DNA of 64,000 nt from Marsupella aquatica (Eukaryota; Marchantiophyta), in contig OZ316896.1 of the NCBI GenBank assembly GCA_973895155.1, forward strand, positions 21,948,001 to 22,012,000. The letters run 5' to 3'. The notes beneath the pieces were generated by a model. It searched no databases. It was not told where the DNA came from and saw only the letters and a list, made by a program, of their open reading frames with translations. The position numbers and the translations under genes are program-made. Shown piece by piece: positions 21,860 through 32,993 of the stretch; position 1 is the stretch's first letter, and each line of letters opens with the position of its first letter.

Positions 21860-24089
21860 TGTGACGATTCGACACTAAGACCAAGCGAAGATCGAGCAAG
21901 TACGTTGTTCTTCCGATGGAATTTGTCGTAGAATTAAGGTGAGGGTCCGTAGCTTTCCAGGTGATCGGTCCTTCCACGATTTGCACAATTGGGATGGAGC
22001 TTTTCAGGCGATCCTTATCAATTGGAGAACTACGGAGCACCCCGAGCTATGAAGTGGTTGGCTCTACTGCTAGATCGATGAGCTCAACAGTCATGCTAGC
22101 GGATGATGCGTGGCAAGGTGTGCCGCCAGCATTAATTCCGTGCAATGGAAAGCTCTGCAGGTTGGTGCCGAATTCATCTGAGCATCACTGTTCTTTGTAA
22201 TATCGACATCCTTCCACAAAGGTCCGTCCACTACCGGCGGCGCTGTCACATGCACGCTCACATAATCCACCGAGCTTCCAAAAACAACAAAAAAACATTG
22301 GAGGCAACGCCAAGCGGCTCTCAGGATTCAGTGCTGCGCTGTACCAGCTTGAATGCGTCGCGTGTGTGAAATCGTCCACCATTCATTTGGTTGTTTCGAG
22401 GCAAAAGAAATCGTCCACCATGATGTCTGTCATGGGATGATTTTGAAGACCAAAAGCCAAACTAAGTCAATCGGACTCCTTTCTAATTATTTAGCTTTGG
22501 AGGCGAGTGTCCTAAATTAACGGTGAAAGGGGAAGAAACAAAAGCTCCCATCATGGCCTGCCCATAGCTAAACCTCCATGGATAGTATGGAAACGACAAT
22601 TAAAACATGCCCCAGGAGCACTTTTTACACCCCGCACTGAATTGTGACCTGTAAATGGGGCAACACCTAAGGGTAAGCCTGTAGACCCAGTTTGCGAACC
22701 CCCAAATTTCAGGAATGTGTGAGCCTCACCTTCTTGCTATATCACCCTGATGGTAGGCTATTTGGTGTGCACCATTGAGTTGGGAGTGCACTTAGCCTGG
22801 CTACTGATTGCAAAAAAGAGGGCAGCTAAAACTATTTTAGCTATTAGAGTAAAGTGATAAAAGGACTATATGGCAGGTAAGGACTCGAGCACAAGGGCTC
22901 TAGGGGAAATGAATTTGAGATTGGACAAAAACAACCTTATCTATACCTGCAAGGTGACCTTACAGTACATACAGACAAAACAAATGTGCAACTTACCAGT
23001 ATTTGCCTTAAATTTTTGGTTTCATTCATTTGTCTCACCTGGGTGAAGGTGAACTTGTATGTACATGAACTTGTCATTGCCATCTCTAGCATCGATTGAA
23101 GCTTTAAATAGAATGTAGTATTTTAATAGAAAACTCCCCTGCCAGCCTGTTGCGCGACCTGCTTGAGGGTGGTTTCCCCAATTATGTTAAACTACAAGAT
23201 TTCCTGCCAACAGCACTGCGGATTACAATAATTCATAGGAATCACTTGCAAATGAAATTAAAGTTGAGTGATATTATTTTGCAATGTTTTAGGAAATATA
23301 GGAGATAAGTAAAGAGAAGATCTAGCTTATTAAAAATATTCTCCAATATGAACCTCTCGTGGTCATTAAAAGTGAAAATAAAAATAGTTTTTTGAATATG
23401 TTTAGATTAGTCTAAGATTGCACATGGTATCTCAACATATATAGTTAACCTCCCCAGCCAGGTTGTTCAGGGATGTCCCCCCTTCAAAAGAAGCATTTCC
23501 TGTTAGCACAATTACATTGATTTAGTCAAATTGAAGATATTGAAGCTTGGATATCTGTACCTTAAAATTTTGACAAAATACTTGGATCTAGACTTTTGCA
23601 ATCCGGATGGACTGCAACATAACACTCTCTTTTGCTCATACAATACAATCACATTGCATGGACAGGTGAAACCAGGCATGGAAACCAGACATTCATCTTT
23701 AGAAATTTGAGGGTTTATCATTCTCATTGAAATTTGACCATATATGATCATTGGAAATATCTTTCCCCAACAATTTCTAGAGATCCTAAATTAGCTTGAG
23801 TACCCCTTGCAAGGTTACGTAAGCTTGATATTATTCAACTAATTGGAGTGATGAAGAGTATGTTGCTGATTAGAATAACTCTGAATATCGAGATGGGAGG
23901 ACATAGATTAAATGGAGTATTGTTAATGAAATGGATTTTAAGGCACTAATTAGGACACTTTCATTTTCATTGAAGACAAAGAGATTGAAGATTATTCATG
24001 GTAAAAGTCCAGGCATTCAAAATGTTCCCTTGGTATTGCTATATTCGTACACTACAGAAAACATCATAACATGATCATGACTCACGATA
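21860..24089. other. Intergenic, no gene recognised
   Basis: The first few hundred bases above the CASP-like ATG should hold its promoter. Beyond that the sequence is AT-rich, with short frames on both strands and no recognisable protein. Weakly repeat-like text around 22.6-23.5 kb may be an old retroelement. Confidence 0.4.
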
Positions 24090-24820
24090 ACAGGACATTT
24101 ACTTGGCAATTCCGATTTGATGGAGTGCATGTTGAGCCTCTTTGACGGCTTCGACAGTGGGCCATCTTCCTCTCATCTCTGCAAAGTTAAGATGGCCGCT
24201 ACGTAGTGCAGGCGAATCAAATGGTAAACTTCGGGACCCGCCACACGCGGCTTGCACAACCTCCAATGGTTGACAAACATTACTAGTATCACTTTGATTT
24301 GCGAAGTCTAGTGGTATAGGGTTGTGAGAATGCTTTCAGAACCATTCACAAGTCGGATATTCCACATTGACTCTTAACGTTCAGGCAGTACACTGGAAAG
24401 ATTGAGATAATGTTTATCATGGTCAACTCTAGAAAAATGTTCTTTTAGAACAGACTAAAGTGACAGCTGCTTGAGAAATCTTGAGGGCCACGCGACCACT
24501 TGGATCATAAAGCGCTGGTTCTACAGGCGCTTCAGTCATTCCAAAAACGTTCATTGCACTGCAAAGAAACTATTTTCTATTCCGAGACGTAGACACCAAA
24601 GTTTCCCACTCAGAGCAGACAAATGCGCATACTTTGGCATAACCGATGGATTTGTCGCCACTTGTCGATCAACAGTAAATTGGAATTTTCAACAGTAATT
24701 TGAGACTAAGTTCGAGACGAGGATCGAGACACACAGGGAGGTAGCTCAGCATCGGTTAGAGATCAAATATCCTCAGTCTTAGAACCGAGTTGTCTCATTC
24801 ACATTAGGATATAAAGCACG
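24090..24820 (-). pseudogene. Decayed gene remnant, copy A, unidentified
   Basis: On the minus strand a peptide ending LNFAEMRGRWPTVEAVKEAQ then HALHQIGIAK and a TAA stop occupies about 24100-24340. It is preceded by a TGAAAG acceptor-like junction. A second piece near 24600-24660 encodes NPSVMPKYAHL. This segment aligns with 38490-39230, where the related peptide reads DPSVTPSYAHF and WETLVSTSW; here a small indel shifts the frame. The family is not recognised. It lies directly downstream of an Integrator-like remnant in both copies, so the two were probably duplicated together. Confidence 0.45.
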
Positions 24821-24865
24821 CCTGGGACATGAGGCTCAAGCGTATCCGCTCGAAGCGCATACCAA

Positions 24866-24936
24866 GATCAAGGTTACGAGAACGCTGTAACCTTGATCAT
24901 TTTCGATCAAGGTTACGAGAACGCTGTAACCTTGAT
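24866..24936. repeat. Duplicated hairpin (two perfect or near-perfect palindromes)
   Basis: GATCAAGGTTAC - GAGAACGCT - GTAACCTTGATC (24866-24898) is a perfect 12-bp inverted repeat with a 9-base loop. The same palindrome recurs at 24905-24936 after a 6-bp spacer, with only the last base changed. It has no counterpart in the related segment at 39.2 kb, so it arose after the duplication or was lost there. Confidence 0.9.
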
Positions 24937-25379
24937 TAAAGGAGCAGATTCTTCTGGGTAACTCATTATCTGGTTCGAAATCCAGATATCTTCACAAGCA
25001 TTACCTCGAATCGAGCATTTGTTGTGGAATGTAGGTAGCTGTATTATGAATCGGAGAGGGCAGTTCCGCCTCTTCGTCAGGAACCAGAGATTTGATGTCC
25101 ATTGGTTTGCATATTCGACCAAATATGCTGTTGCATTTTCGGCAGGAGACTTCATGTGATATATATATGGTCCGTAGTAAAGAATACAGCTGCGAGAGAG
25201 AACGTATTCTTGCTTTGGAGACAACTTCGGCCTTCGGCCTTCAATCTAGGACAGCTACCTTAAAGCACGCAGTGACATTAATGCGTATGTTTTGGGTAAA
25301 TGGTTCAATCAAATCATCTATGTCATTGGATTATTTTTCTCAGCTGACGATGGACATCACATCGCACAAGTGACAGCCA

Positions 25380-26515
25380 CGGGACATCTTTGTGGACATA
25401 CGTGGCAGACGGGGCAGTGACATCATGTGATCAAGGATTTAATAAAACTTGGGGCAAGACCCAGAGACAATCTCACCTAGGCAAACAAGCTATTATCACA
25501 GCACACCAACAGCGCTGGTCACCACCTCAACATCAGGCATCTAATAGTTGAGCATACTTCTATCCTGGCCCGGTAATGAAGTTGTGTCAACTCAATTACT
25601 ACTGAATTGCCATAGTTGTCTTCATGGTTTCAGTGTCTTGTCCTCTTCCTTCAATGACATGGGGATCCTAGAGTCGGCGCTCCCTGAATTCAGCCTGTCA
25701 AATTAAATGGAACTTCAAGGTTTAGGGTCTGCCACCTTAGCAAGCTATGGAATTGTAATTAATGCCCTTGGAGCAGATTCCAGGAGAGGCCACAGCAAGC
25801 TCGGTCGCCAAACTCTGATTAATGTCTCTTCTGGAGATCTAATCTCTCATTCTCTCAAGGTCTGAATTGTTTAAGTATTTGCTTCAATACTGTGACCTCA
25901 TAAGACGCCCCACATGCTGATGTACGGATCTGAGATCAAAGTTTCTGAGATTCAGCACAAGTTCCGCAGCATCTCATTCAAGGCACTGTCAGAGATCGAT
26001 CTAGACAGCACAAGAGTCCGCCCAAACTAAAGTTCTGCATGAATGTGCCATTAATGTTTAGCTGAGCACTTACAGCTTACATGAATTTGTGATAATGTGA
26101 TGTATGTCTCAAACTTCCACACTTCCATATATTACTGGGTTGCACACTTGAGATGACTACTCTTCAATTCTAGTTAGCGGTCCACAGGATCAGTACGTAA
26201 TTCGAAGTGGGGCTCAACACCGTCATTTGTGGCTTCGGTTTACTAGAGTGACGTACACGACATCTTGATACCTAAAGAGTTCGTAGGATGCTTTGCACTG
26301 TCAGTTTCTGAGCATTCGAAACATTTCTACGGATACACTCATATATCAACAAATCAATCACCATTTTGGGAGGCGAGACTTGAGACCAACTGTCAGTACT
26401 CAGAGTCAGACTGGAAGCACTCCGATCATTGATAAATGTATATAAACGGGACGAAGAAAAGTTACTTTGGATGGTGAATCTAGGACATAAATGGTACTAG
26501 TTTTTCTTCTCTTTG
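25380..26515 (-). pseudogene. Integrator subunit 9-like remnant, copy A
   Basis: The + strand text from about 25420 to 25840 aligns with the C-terminal exon at 62.27-62.72 kb (for example TATCCTGGCC, CAGTGTC(T/C)TG, GCAAGCTATGG, CAGGAGAGGC). The frame is broken by stops and indels. A second block at 26190-26515 aligns with 63.29-63.60 kb, including the exon with GTGGCTTC and the GGATGGTGAA segment. It therefore preserves exon order and intron positions, so it came from DNA duplication rather than retroposition. A possible further exon at 26950-27060 contains LEFTNSLQQLH. Confidence 0.6.
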
Positions 26516-29500
26516 TTATTTGTAGTTTTAAAAAATGGGAGTCTCCAGGGTTATCGACTGAGATTGCCTCGAACAATGAATGAGATTTTCTTACCTCTAC
26601 GATGTAGTCATCTGAGTACTAGATAAGGCTCGAATATATAATTGCAGCTGGTGTATCAAAGCCATCAGCATCTGTTAAGAGGTTCCTGAACTTTGGTATT
26701 CGAAAACGAGAATTCGGGTGAAAGTTACGACCAACTCTTTGAAGATTAGCAAAGATCTTTTGAACAATATATATCTTAAAGAGCACATTGGAATATCATG
26801 CTATGGAAGTAGGAGCCGAGTTTTTCATTAAATCTGGGTCGATCTCCCCATGGCATCCAGCCACCCACAGAATTGAAACGTACCGAGGACGTAGTAGGGG
26901 ACGTAGGGCCTGACAATTAAGTGATAGCCCTGGCTAACGACCGGCTGCCGGAAGAGTTTGAGTTCAAGCTAGCTTTAAAGTGTTGACGGCAGACCCGGGC
27001 CAAGAGAAAAAGCAACCCATGCAATTGTTGCAGAGAATTGGTAAACTCGAGCTGGAGGAAATGGAGGAAAGCAGAACTAAGTAAATCTACTTGACAAAAA
27101 AATTCAACACGGATTGTAGACCGGGATTGTAGAGGAATTACGAACTCTTTAATTAGGCAAATAGAGCAACGGAAAACTATGCCATGTAACTCAAGGATTT
27201 GCTCGTATGTTAGGATGGACTTTTCCAACCCACAAGGCAAAACTGTCACATGCCCCGGTAGGAAAATCAAATTTATACTATCTTATGTGTGATTTAAACT
27301 ATCTTATGTGTGAATTCCAAATGGGTAATAGTGATGCATAAATCATTACCTAAACCATTCTACGGTAAGCAATACAGGTTCTTGTTCCTCTTAAAAGTCC
27401 CCAAAGACATCCTCAGGAATTACTACATAGCATTCTGGGAAATTTCCCTGCAGCAATATCGGGGTTCCACTTTAAATCACAACTAGGAGACAATCCTTAT
27501 TTCAAAATTCTCCTACTTATTTGTTAAAATGATGGGAGAAACCGCAACAAATGGGAGTATGTCCCACATGGGAAGACGACAGATCTGCCTCGCGTACCGG
27601 GAGACTAACCATAATTTTAGTGAAGATATATAGATTATTAATTTATTCTAACATGCCAATGTTTGAGTCCCGGTTTGAGTACAATCTGTAGCAAGCAACA
27701 GCATATTACTCGGCATATTAGCAGCAAATAGAATTCTGTTTTTTTTTGTCTTACTATACTTTGGTAGAGAGACCATCCGTGGCTTCTTCAGGTGACAATT
27801 TCAAGGTCCACATCGGGCATGCCAAATGTGCTATACGCCATATGTAGGCCCTTTCTCGTAGTTGTAGAAACTATACAATGTTAAAACATTTATATGAAAA
27901 CAGGCGTTTTCTGTTCAAGCTAGTTTCGAGCTTGCCCAAAGGCTTTTTCTCCTATATAAAAAGGATACGACACTTTCAAGGCTACGATCAGACGTACTGT
28001 AGCCCTTGGTTTGCGTTTCTTACAGGACTATCGATCAACCGTTACATCTCAAGGCTGTCATCACATGCTAGGCCTTGGTTTAAAACGTGTTTGCTAATTG
28101 ATGCAGGGAACACCTTTGACTCTTTGTCTTCGTCCGTTTGACGAGTAGTCCCTTCATTGTCTTTTTGGACAGGTTCTGATTCTTTTTAGTTAATCCCTTG
28201 ATCGAAATACATCGAAGGGATTATTAATTTGTACGATAGAGCATCATTAAACGTTTAGTTTGACTCATAAGGATATGCCCTTTTATCTCAGTTCACTCCA
28301 AGAGCGAGAAGAAGTCAGAGTGCTGACTCATTCATAGCCAAAGGCTCGCTCAGTTAGCATGTAAGCTAGGGGACTGCCAGCACCCATAATTCATCCCTGA
28401 CCTGAATGACTGTGCAATAGAGATATTTTTGGCTCACCGAGCTCAGACTTAATGTGGTGCTTCAGGATGCTGAAAGGCCTACAGTAGGGAAATTAATAGT
28501 GGATTTTGGAATTAGTACGTGTCAGTGATAACATTTTGGATTAGTGTCCATAGGACTTGACTGTAGTGGCTGATTGTGATGGTAATTTTTATGTAGCAGG
28601 AATGAGAATTCGGATCCTAAGAAGAGCAATAGACACAGCAGACTCGATGAGCTCTCATGGTGTGCTGGTCGGGACCAGCAACATTCGAAACACCATCATT
28701 CTCCTTGTCTTGGTCGATTCATACTATCTATGAGCACCTTGAGATGAGACCCAGGGTCTCCTGGCGCTGACTCTCTTTCTCCGCGCGAGGGGTCAGGGTG
28801 GTGCTGTGGTTCCCGCGCGTCCACCTCCTTCTGGGCTTGGGCACCATTGTAGCTGCTGGTTTTTGCCACTGCTCGACTCTCAGTAAATTGACCTCAGGCC
28901 CTCGTTTAAACAACGAAAAACCTCCACCTGATCCTTTCTTCGCGTGAAGAGAATTCAACCTGGGATCTCCTCCCTGTCATTGCGTACCCTCATCACTTCT
29001 AGGCTGTGATTCTTTACCATACATAGTCAAGCAATTCCATATTTATGAAGCACAACTTTCTATAAATTTTAGTCTCTCATTGAGAGATTCGCTCGACTAA
29101 TATTTTTCCTCTATTTTCCTCTATTTTCCTCATTTTTCCACCCCTTTCTTGAGACTTGCACTGTAGTGGTTTTAGTTTAGTACTACATCATGAGCAAATA
29201 AGTGAGAGCATCCCACAAGTGCCAAATGTCACGACTCCGGTTGAAAGCTATCCCCTCAGCTGCTCCCCACCGGCTCCCAACGTGCATTGCATGCCAGTAG
29301 TGGCAAATTCCAGACATATATATGGTGGCAGACATATATATGGTGACAGGGCCTATGGGATACCATTTCATTCCTTTCCCTTGAAAAAACCTTTTATTTA
29401 ATTTTTTTCCATTTTTAATTTCTTCCCTTGAACAAACCAATTGAATTTCATTCAAAAAACCAGCATACAACAGGGGTGGCCCACAAAACGGGGTCTTCAC

Positions 29501-30121
29501 GGGGGACCAAAGCGAGGGGTGTGTTAAGGGGGGGGGGGGGTTAAAATTTCATTCAAGATACTGGTTAAAATTTGGTGCATTCGCAATCCGTCAGAAATGA
29601 ATGTGGACCAGCCAATTTTTTAAGGTTTTTTGTTTTTAGCCAGCGAATGTGATGGATGTCAGCCACTCTAAGGTAGGAGATGCTAGGAATATTCTTTATC
29701 TATTTTCCTGGATTATATATCCTAACCGTCAGATATCCCTAGATTTACGTAAGATCGTTAGATTCTAGCAAATAAGGTACATGATTTGGTGGGAAAGTGG
29801 CGAATGGCATAGTTACAAAGAATCTAGCAAATTTTAGCCAAAAGTGGCCAACACTTTTTGGGGAGGTGGAATTTGGCAATTTGCACCTAAAAAAATCTGA
29901 TGCGGACTCCCATGGCCTGGGACGGGCAACGTAGCTGGCCAGATTGCTGAGGCGGAAGGGCCACATGTCCGTTGGAGATGCTCATGAGATGCTCTTATTG
30001 TCCACTATGTGTTAAATTTCCCGGTCTGTCTTCTATTTTCGAATAATATTCATGCTTAAGATACCAGGAATTAACAACCAAAAAGAGAAAGATGTAGGGT
30101 ATGAGTTCAATCCCAGTGTGT
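26516..30121. other. Intergenic, no gene recognised
   Basis: Contains the possible extra exon of the Integrator-like remnant near 27 kb, short frames without motifs, homopolymer tracts (a run of Gs near 29530) and one R-A repeat copy. A segment around 28.95-29.01 kb on the minus strand has text resembling pol III A and B boxes, too weak to call a SINE. Confidence 0.35.
29664..29890. repeat. Dispersed repeat family R-A, copy 2
   Basis: Contains CGTCAGATATCCCTAGATTT, CGTTAGATTCTAGCAAAT, AGCAAATTTTAGCCAAAAGT and TTTTTGGGGAGGTGGAAT. The same motifs occur in the same order at 53515-53735, and more diverged at 8156-8310. Confidence 0.65.
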
Positions 30122-32068
30122 GTTGCACAGAAGATATTGTTGCATGAAAGATGTGGTTAAACCACACCTGCCACTATAAAAGCCTCATTCCATGTCTCAC
30201 TATTCACCATAAAAGGTGGAACACTAGCACCTTTTGTGGAGTACTTGCCAAAATTAGGTTTTGCAATCAGCACCTTTTGTGAGCTCAAAGCCCATTTCTG
30301 AACTTGTACTCTTTAGAATGAGAGCTACGGGTTACCCGTAGCCCTTTAGAGGGGTAGGTGTGGTTTAAGGAATGATGTTCAATTTGTTAGATATTGTTCT
30401 AGTCTTGTGATTCATGAGCTAACCACAGTTAGTCTAACTCGAGTTAGGACTTAGCTAATGTTAGCGGTAGTGTTGGTGTGCATATAACCAGGGCTGATGC
30501 CAGACCCTGGTGGAACTTAGGCTCATAGTTAAGGAGTTAGTTGAGAGATAGGGAGAGCTTGTGCTGTGGATGTTTGGTATGGCCAGTTGGCCTAGAGTGC
30601 AGTAAAGCTCTTGTGTGTTCCCGTGGACGTAGCCTCATGTGGAGGTGAACCACATATCTCTCTATGTCGACTATTGTGCGTTGGATGGTTCATGGGCTTG
30701 CCGTTGCGAATATTATCTATGCTCAACACAATTCCCAAATGATGTTCAATTCCCCCACATGTTCTTAGGTCAAAGATTTCAGTGCACAAAAGATGTCATT
30801 TAATTAGTAAAAGATATTGGTACACATAAGATGTCGGTAAGTAAAATTTGTTGTTGCACAATAAATGTTGTTGAAGAAAACATGTCATTGACAAAAAAGA
30901 TAATCGATGTAGTAGAAAAGATGACAATGTGCCAAAATGACATTGCGCAAAAGATGCTTTATGTTTGAATGTGTAACAGATGTAATTACACAAACAATGA
31001 CTTTACTATAAAAAATGTTGTCATCTGTGGTGGTCCCCTCATATATGCATGGACCTCAACCTTGCCACCCTGGCAAGAGTAGCTTGCCACCAACCCCTCC
31101 CAACCCATTGCTATTGCGCACATCCTTGAAATATATATTCAATTGTATGTACCAAGTATATAATTATATATATTTGTTTGTATAGAATGTACTCATTTCA
31201 TAGGAAGGGCATGGGAGTACCAAGGGGAGGGGCCATTACACTCTCCTAGGCTTGCATTGCATCGCACATGGGGAATACATTCGGGTAGGGGGCCGGAATA
31301 CAAAGAAAAATACACTTAAGACAATGACAAGGGACTGGACCACAAGTGTACTTGAAAGTACCTTGAGGAGATCAAGGGGAGGGACTCTACTTGCAAGTAG
31401 AATGATCCTTTTCTGTGGCCACTCAGCTAGGTGCCCGCTAGCGTTGTGGGGGGAATGAACTTTCCATCAATTACCATCAATGAATTCTTGTGTTTTCCAT
31501 GTCATTTTTGCAAAATCTTTGTGAGATGTACATCTTTTATGCAATGACATCTCTAATTTATGCAATGCCATCTTTTTTGAACATCTTATGTGAACTAACC
31601 ACACCAACATGACTGTCTCAACAAATAGATTGCAAAGCCTATGTTTTCTTGCCTTGCTTTGACATTTTTTCTCGTCACTACAAAACTTTCCCTCCTCAAC
31701 TTACATCTTCTGCTAGTCTTGATATATTTTTCTCATCTTGCTATTTTTTTTGCACCTCTACAGCTTTCTCTCACCACAATATTTTTCTCATGCTCGGCAT
31801 TTTTTTCTTTCCGACAGCTTCTTTTTTTTATTCACCTTAACATCCTTTTCTGACCTTGATATTGTTTTCTGACCTTGACATCTTATCTTTGTTTCATCTT
31901 CTCATCTTTTTTCTCATCTTGACATCTTTATTTCATCTTTCTCATCTTTTCTCATCTTTCTCATCTTTTCTCATCTTTCTCATCTTTTCTCTTAGCTACA
32001 TTTTTTTTCACCTTCACATATTTTTCTCTCTTGGATAACTTTTCTCATCTTAACATCTTGTGTGCAAC
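30122..32068. mobile_element. Possible non-autonomous DNA element with inverted AAGATGT clusters
   Basis: The left part (30122-31010) carries repeated AAGATGT or AAAGATG motifs. The right part (31500-32068) carries the reverse complement (ACATCTT, CATCTTT) many times. The outermost pair is GTTGCACAGAAGAT (30122) against the complement of ATCTTGTGTGCAAC (32055-32068). Clustered subterminal motifs in opposite orientation are a feature of some plant DNA transposons. No transposase frame is visible, the ends are not sharply defined, and no target-site duplication is identified. Confidence 0.35.
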
Positions 32069-32993
32069 TCACCCTTGGCCCCAGTTAATAATAACCAAAC
32101 CCAGCAGGCATTGGGCTAGTCTATATTAGTCTATACAGATAGATATATAGATTACGGAACTCATCCACAAGGCCAAAATCTGGAAACTTCAGTAGAGCTC
32201 AATGTGGAGACTTCAGACGAGTAGAGCTCGCATTCCAATCGGGATTACAATTGGATGCAATGAACATGGTCCAAAAAACTGAGACGATGCGGTGCATTGA
32301 AAATGGAGATCGAATTGGAAAAACTAACGAAGTCGAAGGCTTTCAAGACAACTGAACATGAATATAAAAAATTATATAGGCAATTCATCGAACACGGCCA
32401 TCATTCCAGGACAGCACGATTACGATTTGATGCAATGTACATGGTCCAATAAATTGAGACGGATTAATTGAAAATGGAGATCGAGGGATGTTGAAATGCA
32501 CCGAGGCATGTTGAAAATGGATCCCGAGGCAATGTGAAAGGTCATCGATCCCGGCCCTTGAAGGCTCAGTCGCACGCCAAATTCTGGCAAATCCAGAATG
32601 CGCATTTCACAAGCATATTCTGCGCCATATCCGACCAATTTTGGCGCGATGCTTAGTTTTGGTCCAGCCAGGCATGCAAGCCGTAGATGGAAATCTATCA
32701 AGTGTCACCAGGTAGATGTCGAGAGAAAATGTCACTGTTCCAAAGCTCGCTCAAGCTGGGCCTCTTCAGTTCGAGTCGAGCTTTGCTTTATAGGATGGAA
32801 GAATGGCGATTCAAAGCACTCCAATGGCATGAGACTGAACACGTATATATTTTTCCATATTCTGAAGCGAAGTTAGACCTGCAGTTTGATTTTATTTCCA
32901 CGTACATGGTGCAGGAATTCCAAGACTGACGCCTCTTGACGAAATAAACGTAGCTGGGCTCCGGGCTGGGCTCCTGTTCTGCACTCAAGAAAG
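32069..32993. promoter_or_regulatory. Upstream region of the P450 gene
   Basis: No coding exon is recognised. Two diverged direct repeats (ACAATTGGATGCAATGAACA near 32245 and ACGATTTGATGCAATGTACA near 32420, each followed by TGGTCCAA) lie here. The 3' part should contain the P450 promoter and 5' UTR; a TATA-like TATATATTTTTCC lies near 32843. Confidence 0.35.

Noticed and set aside
28728-29010. Possible SINE: A-box-like and B-box-like words on the - strand near 28.95-29.01 kb
   Set aside because: The B box match (AGGTTGAATTC) is poor, no tail or target duplication is visible, and no second copy was seen.
29528-29541. Poly-G tract, with a similar one near 50992
   Set aside because: Simple homopolymer runs; prone to sequencing error and without evident context.
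31641-32038. Hydrophobic frames of 60-70 codons that look like membrane proteins
   Set aside because: They are translations of pyrimidine-rich ATCTTT repeats (Phe, Leu, Ser, Ile only), an artefact of low complexity.
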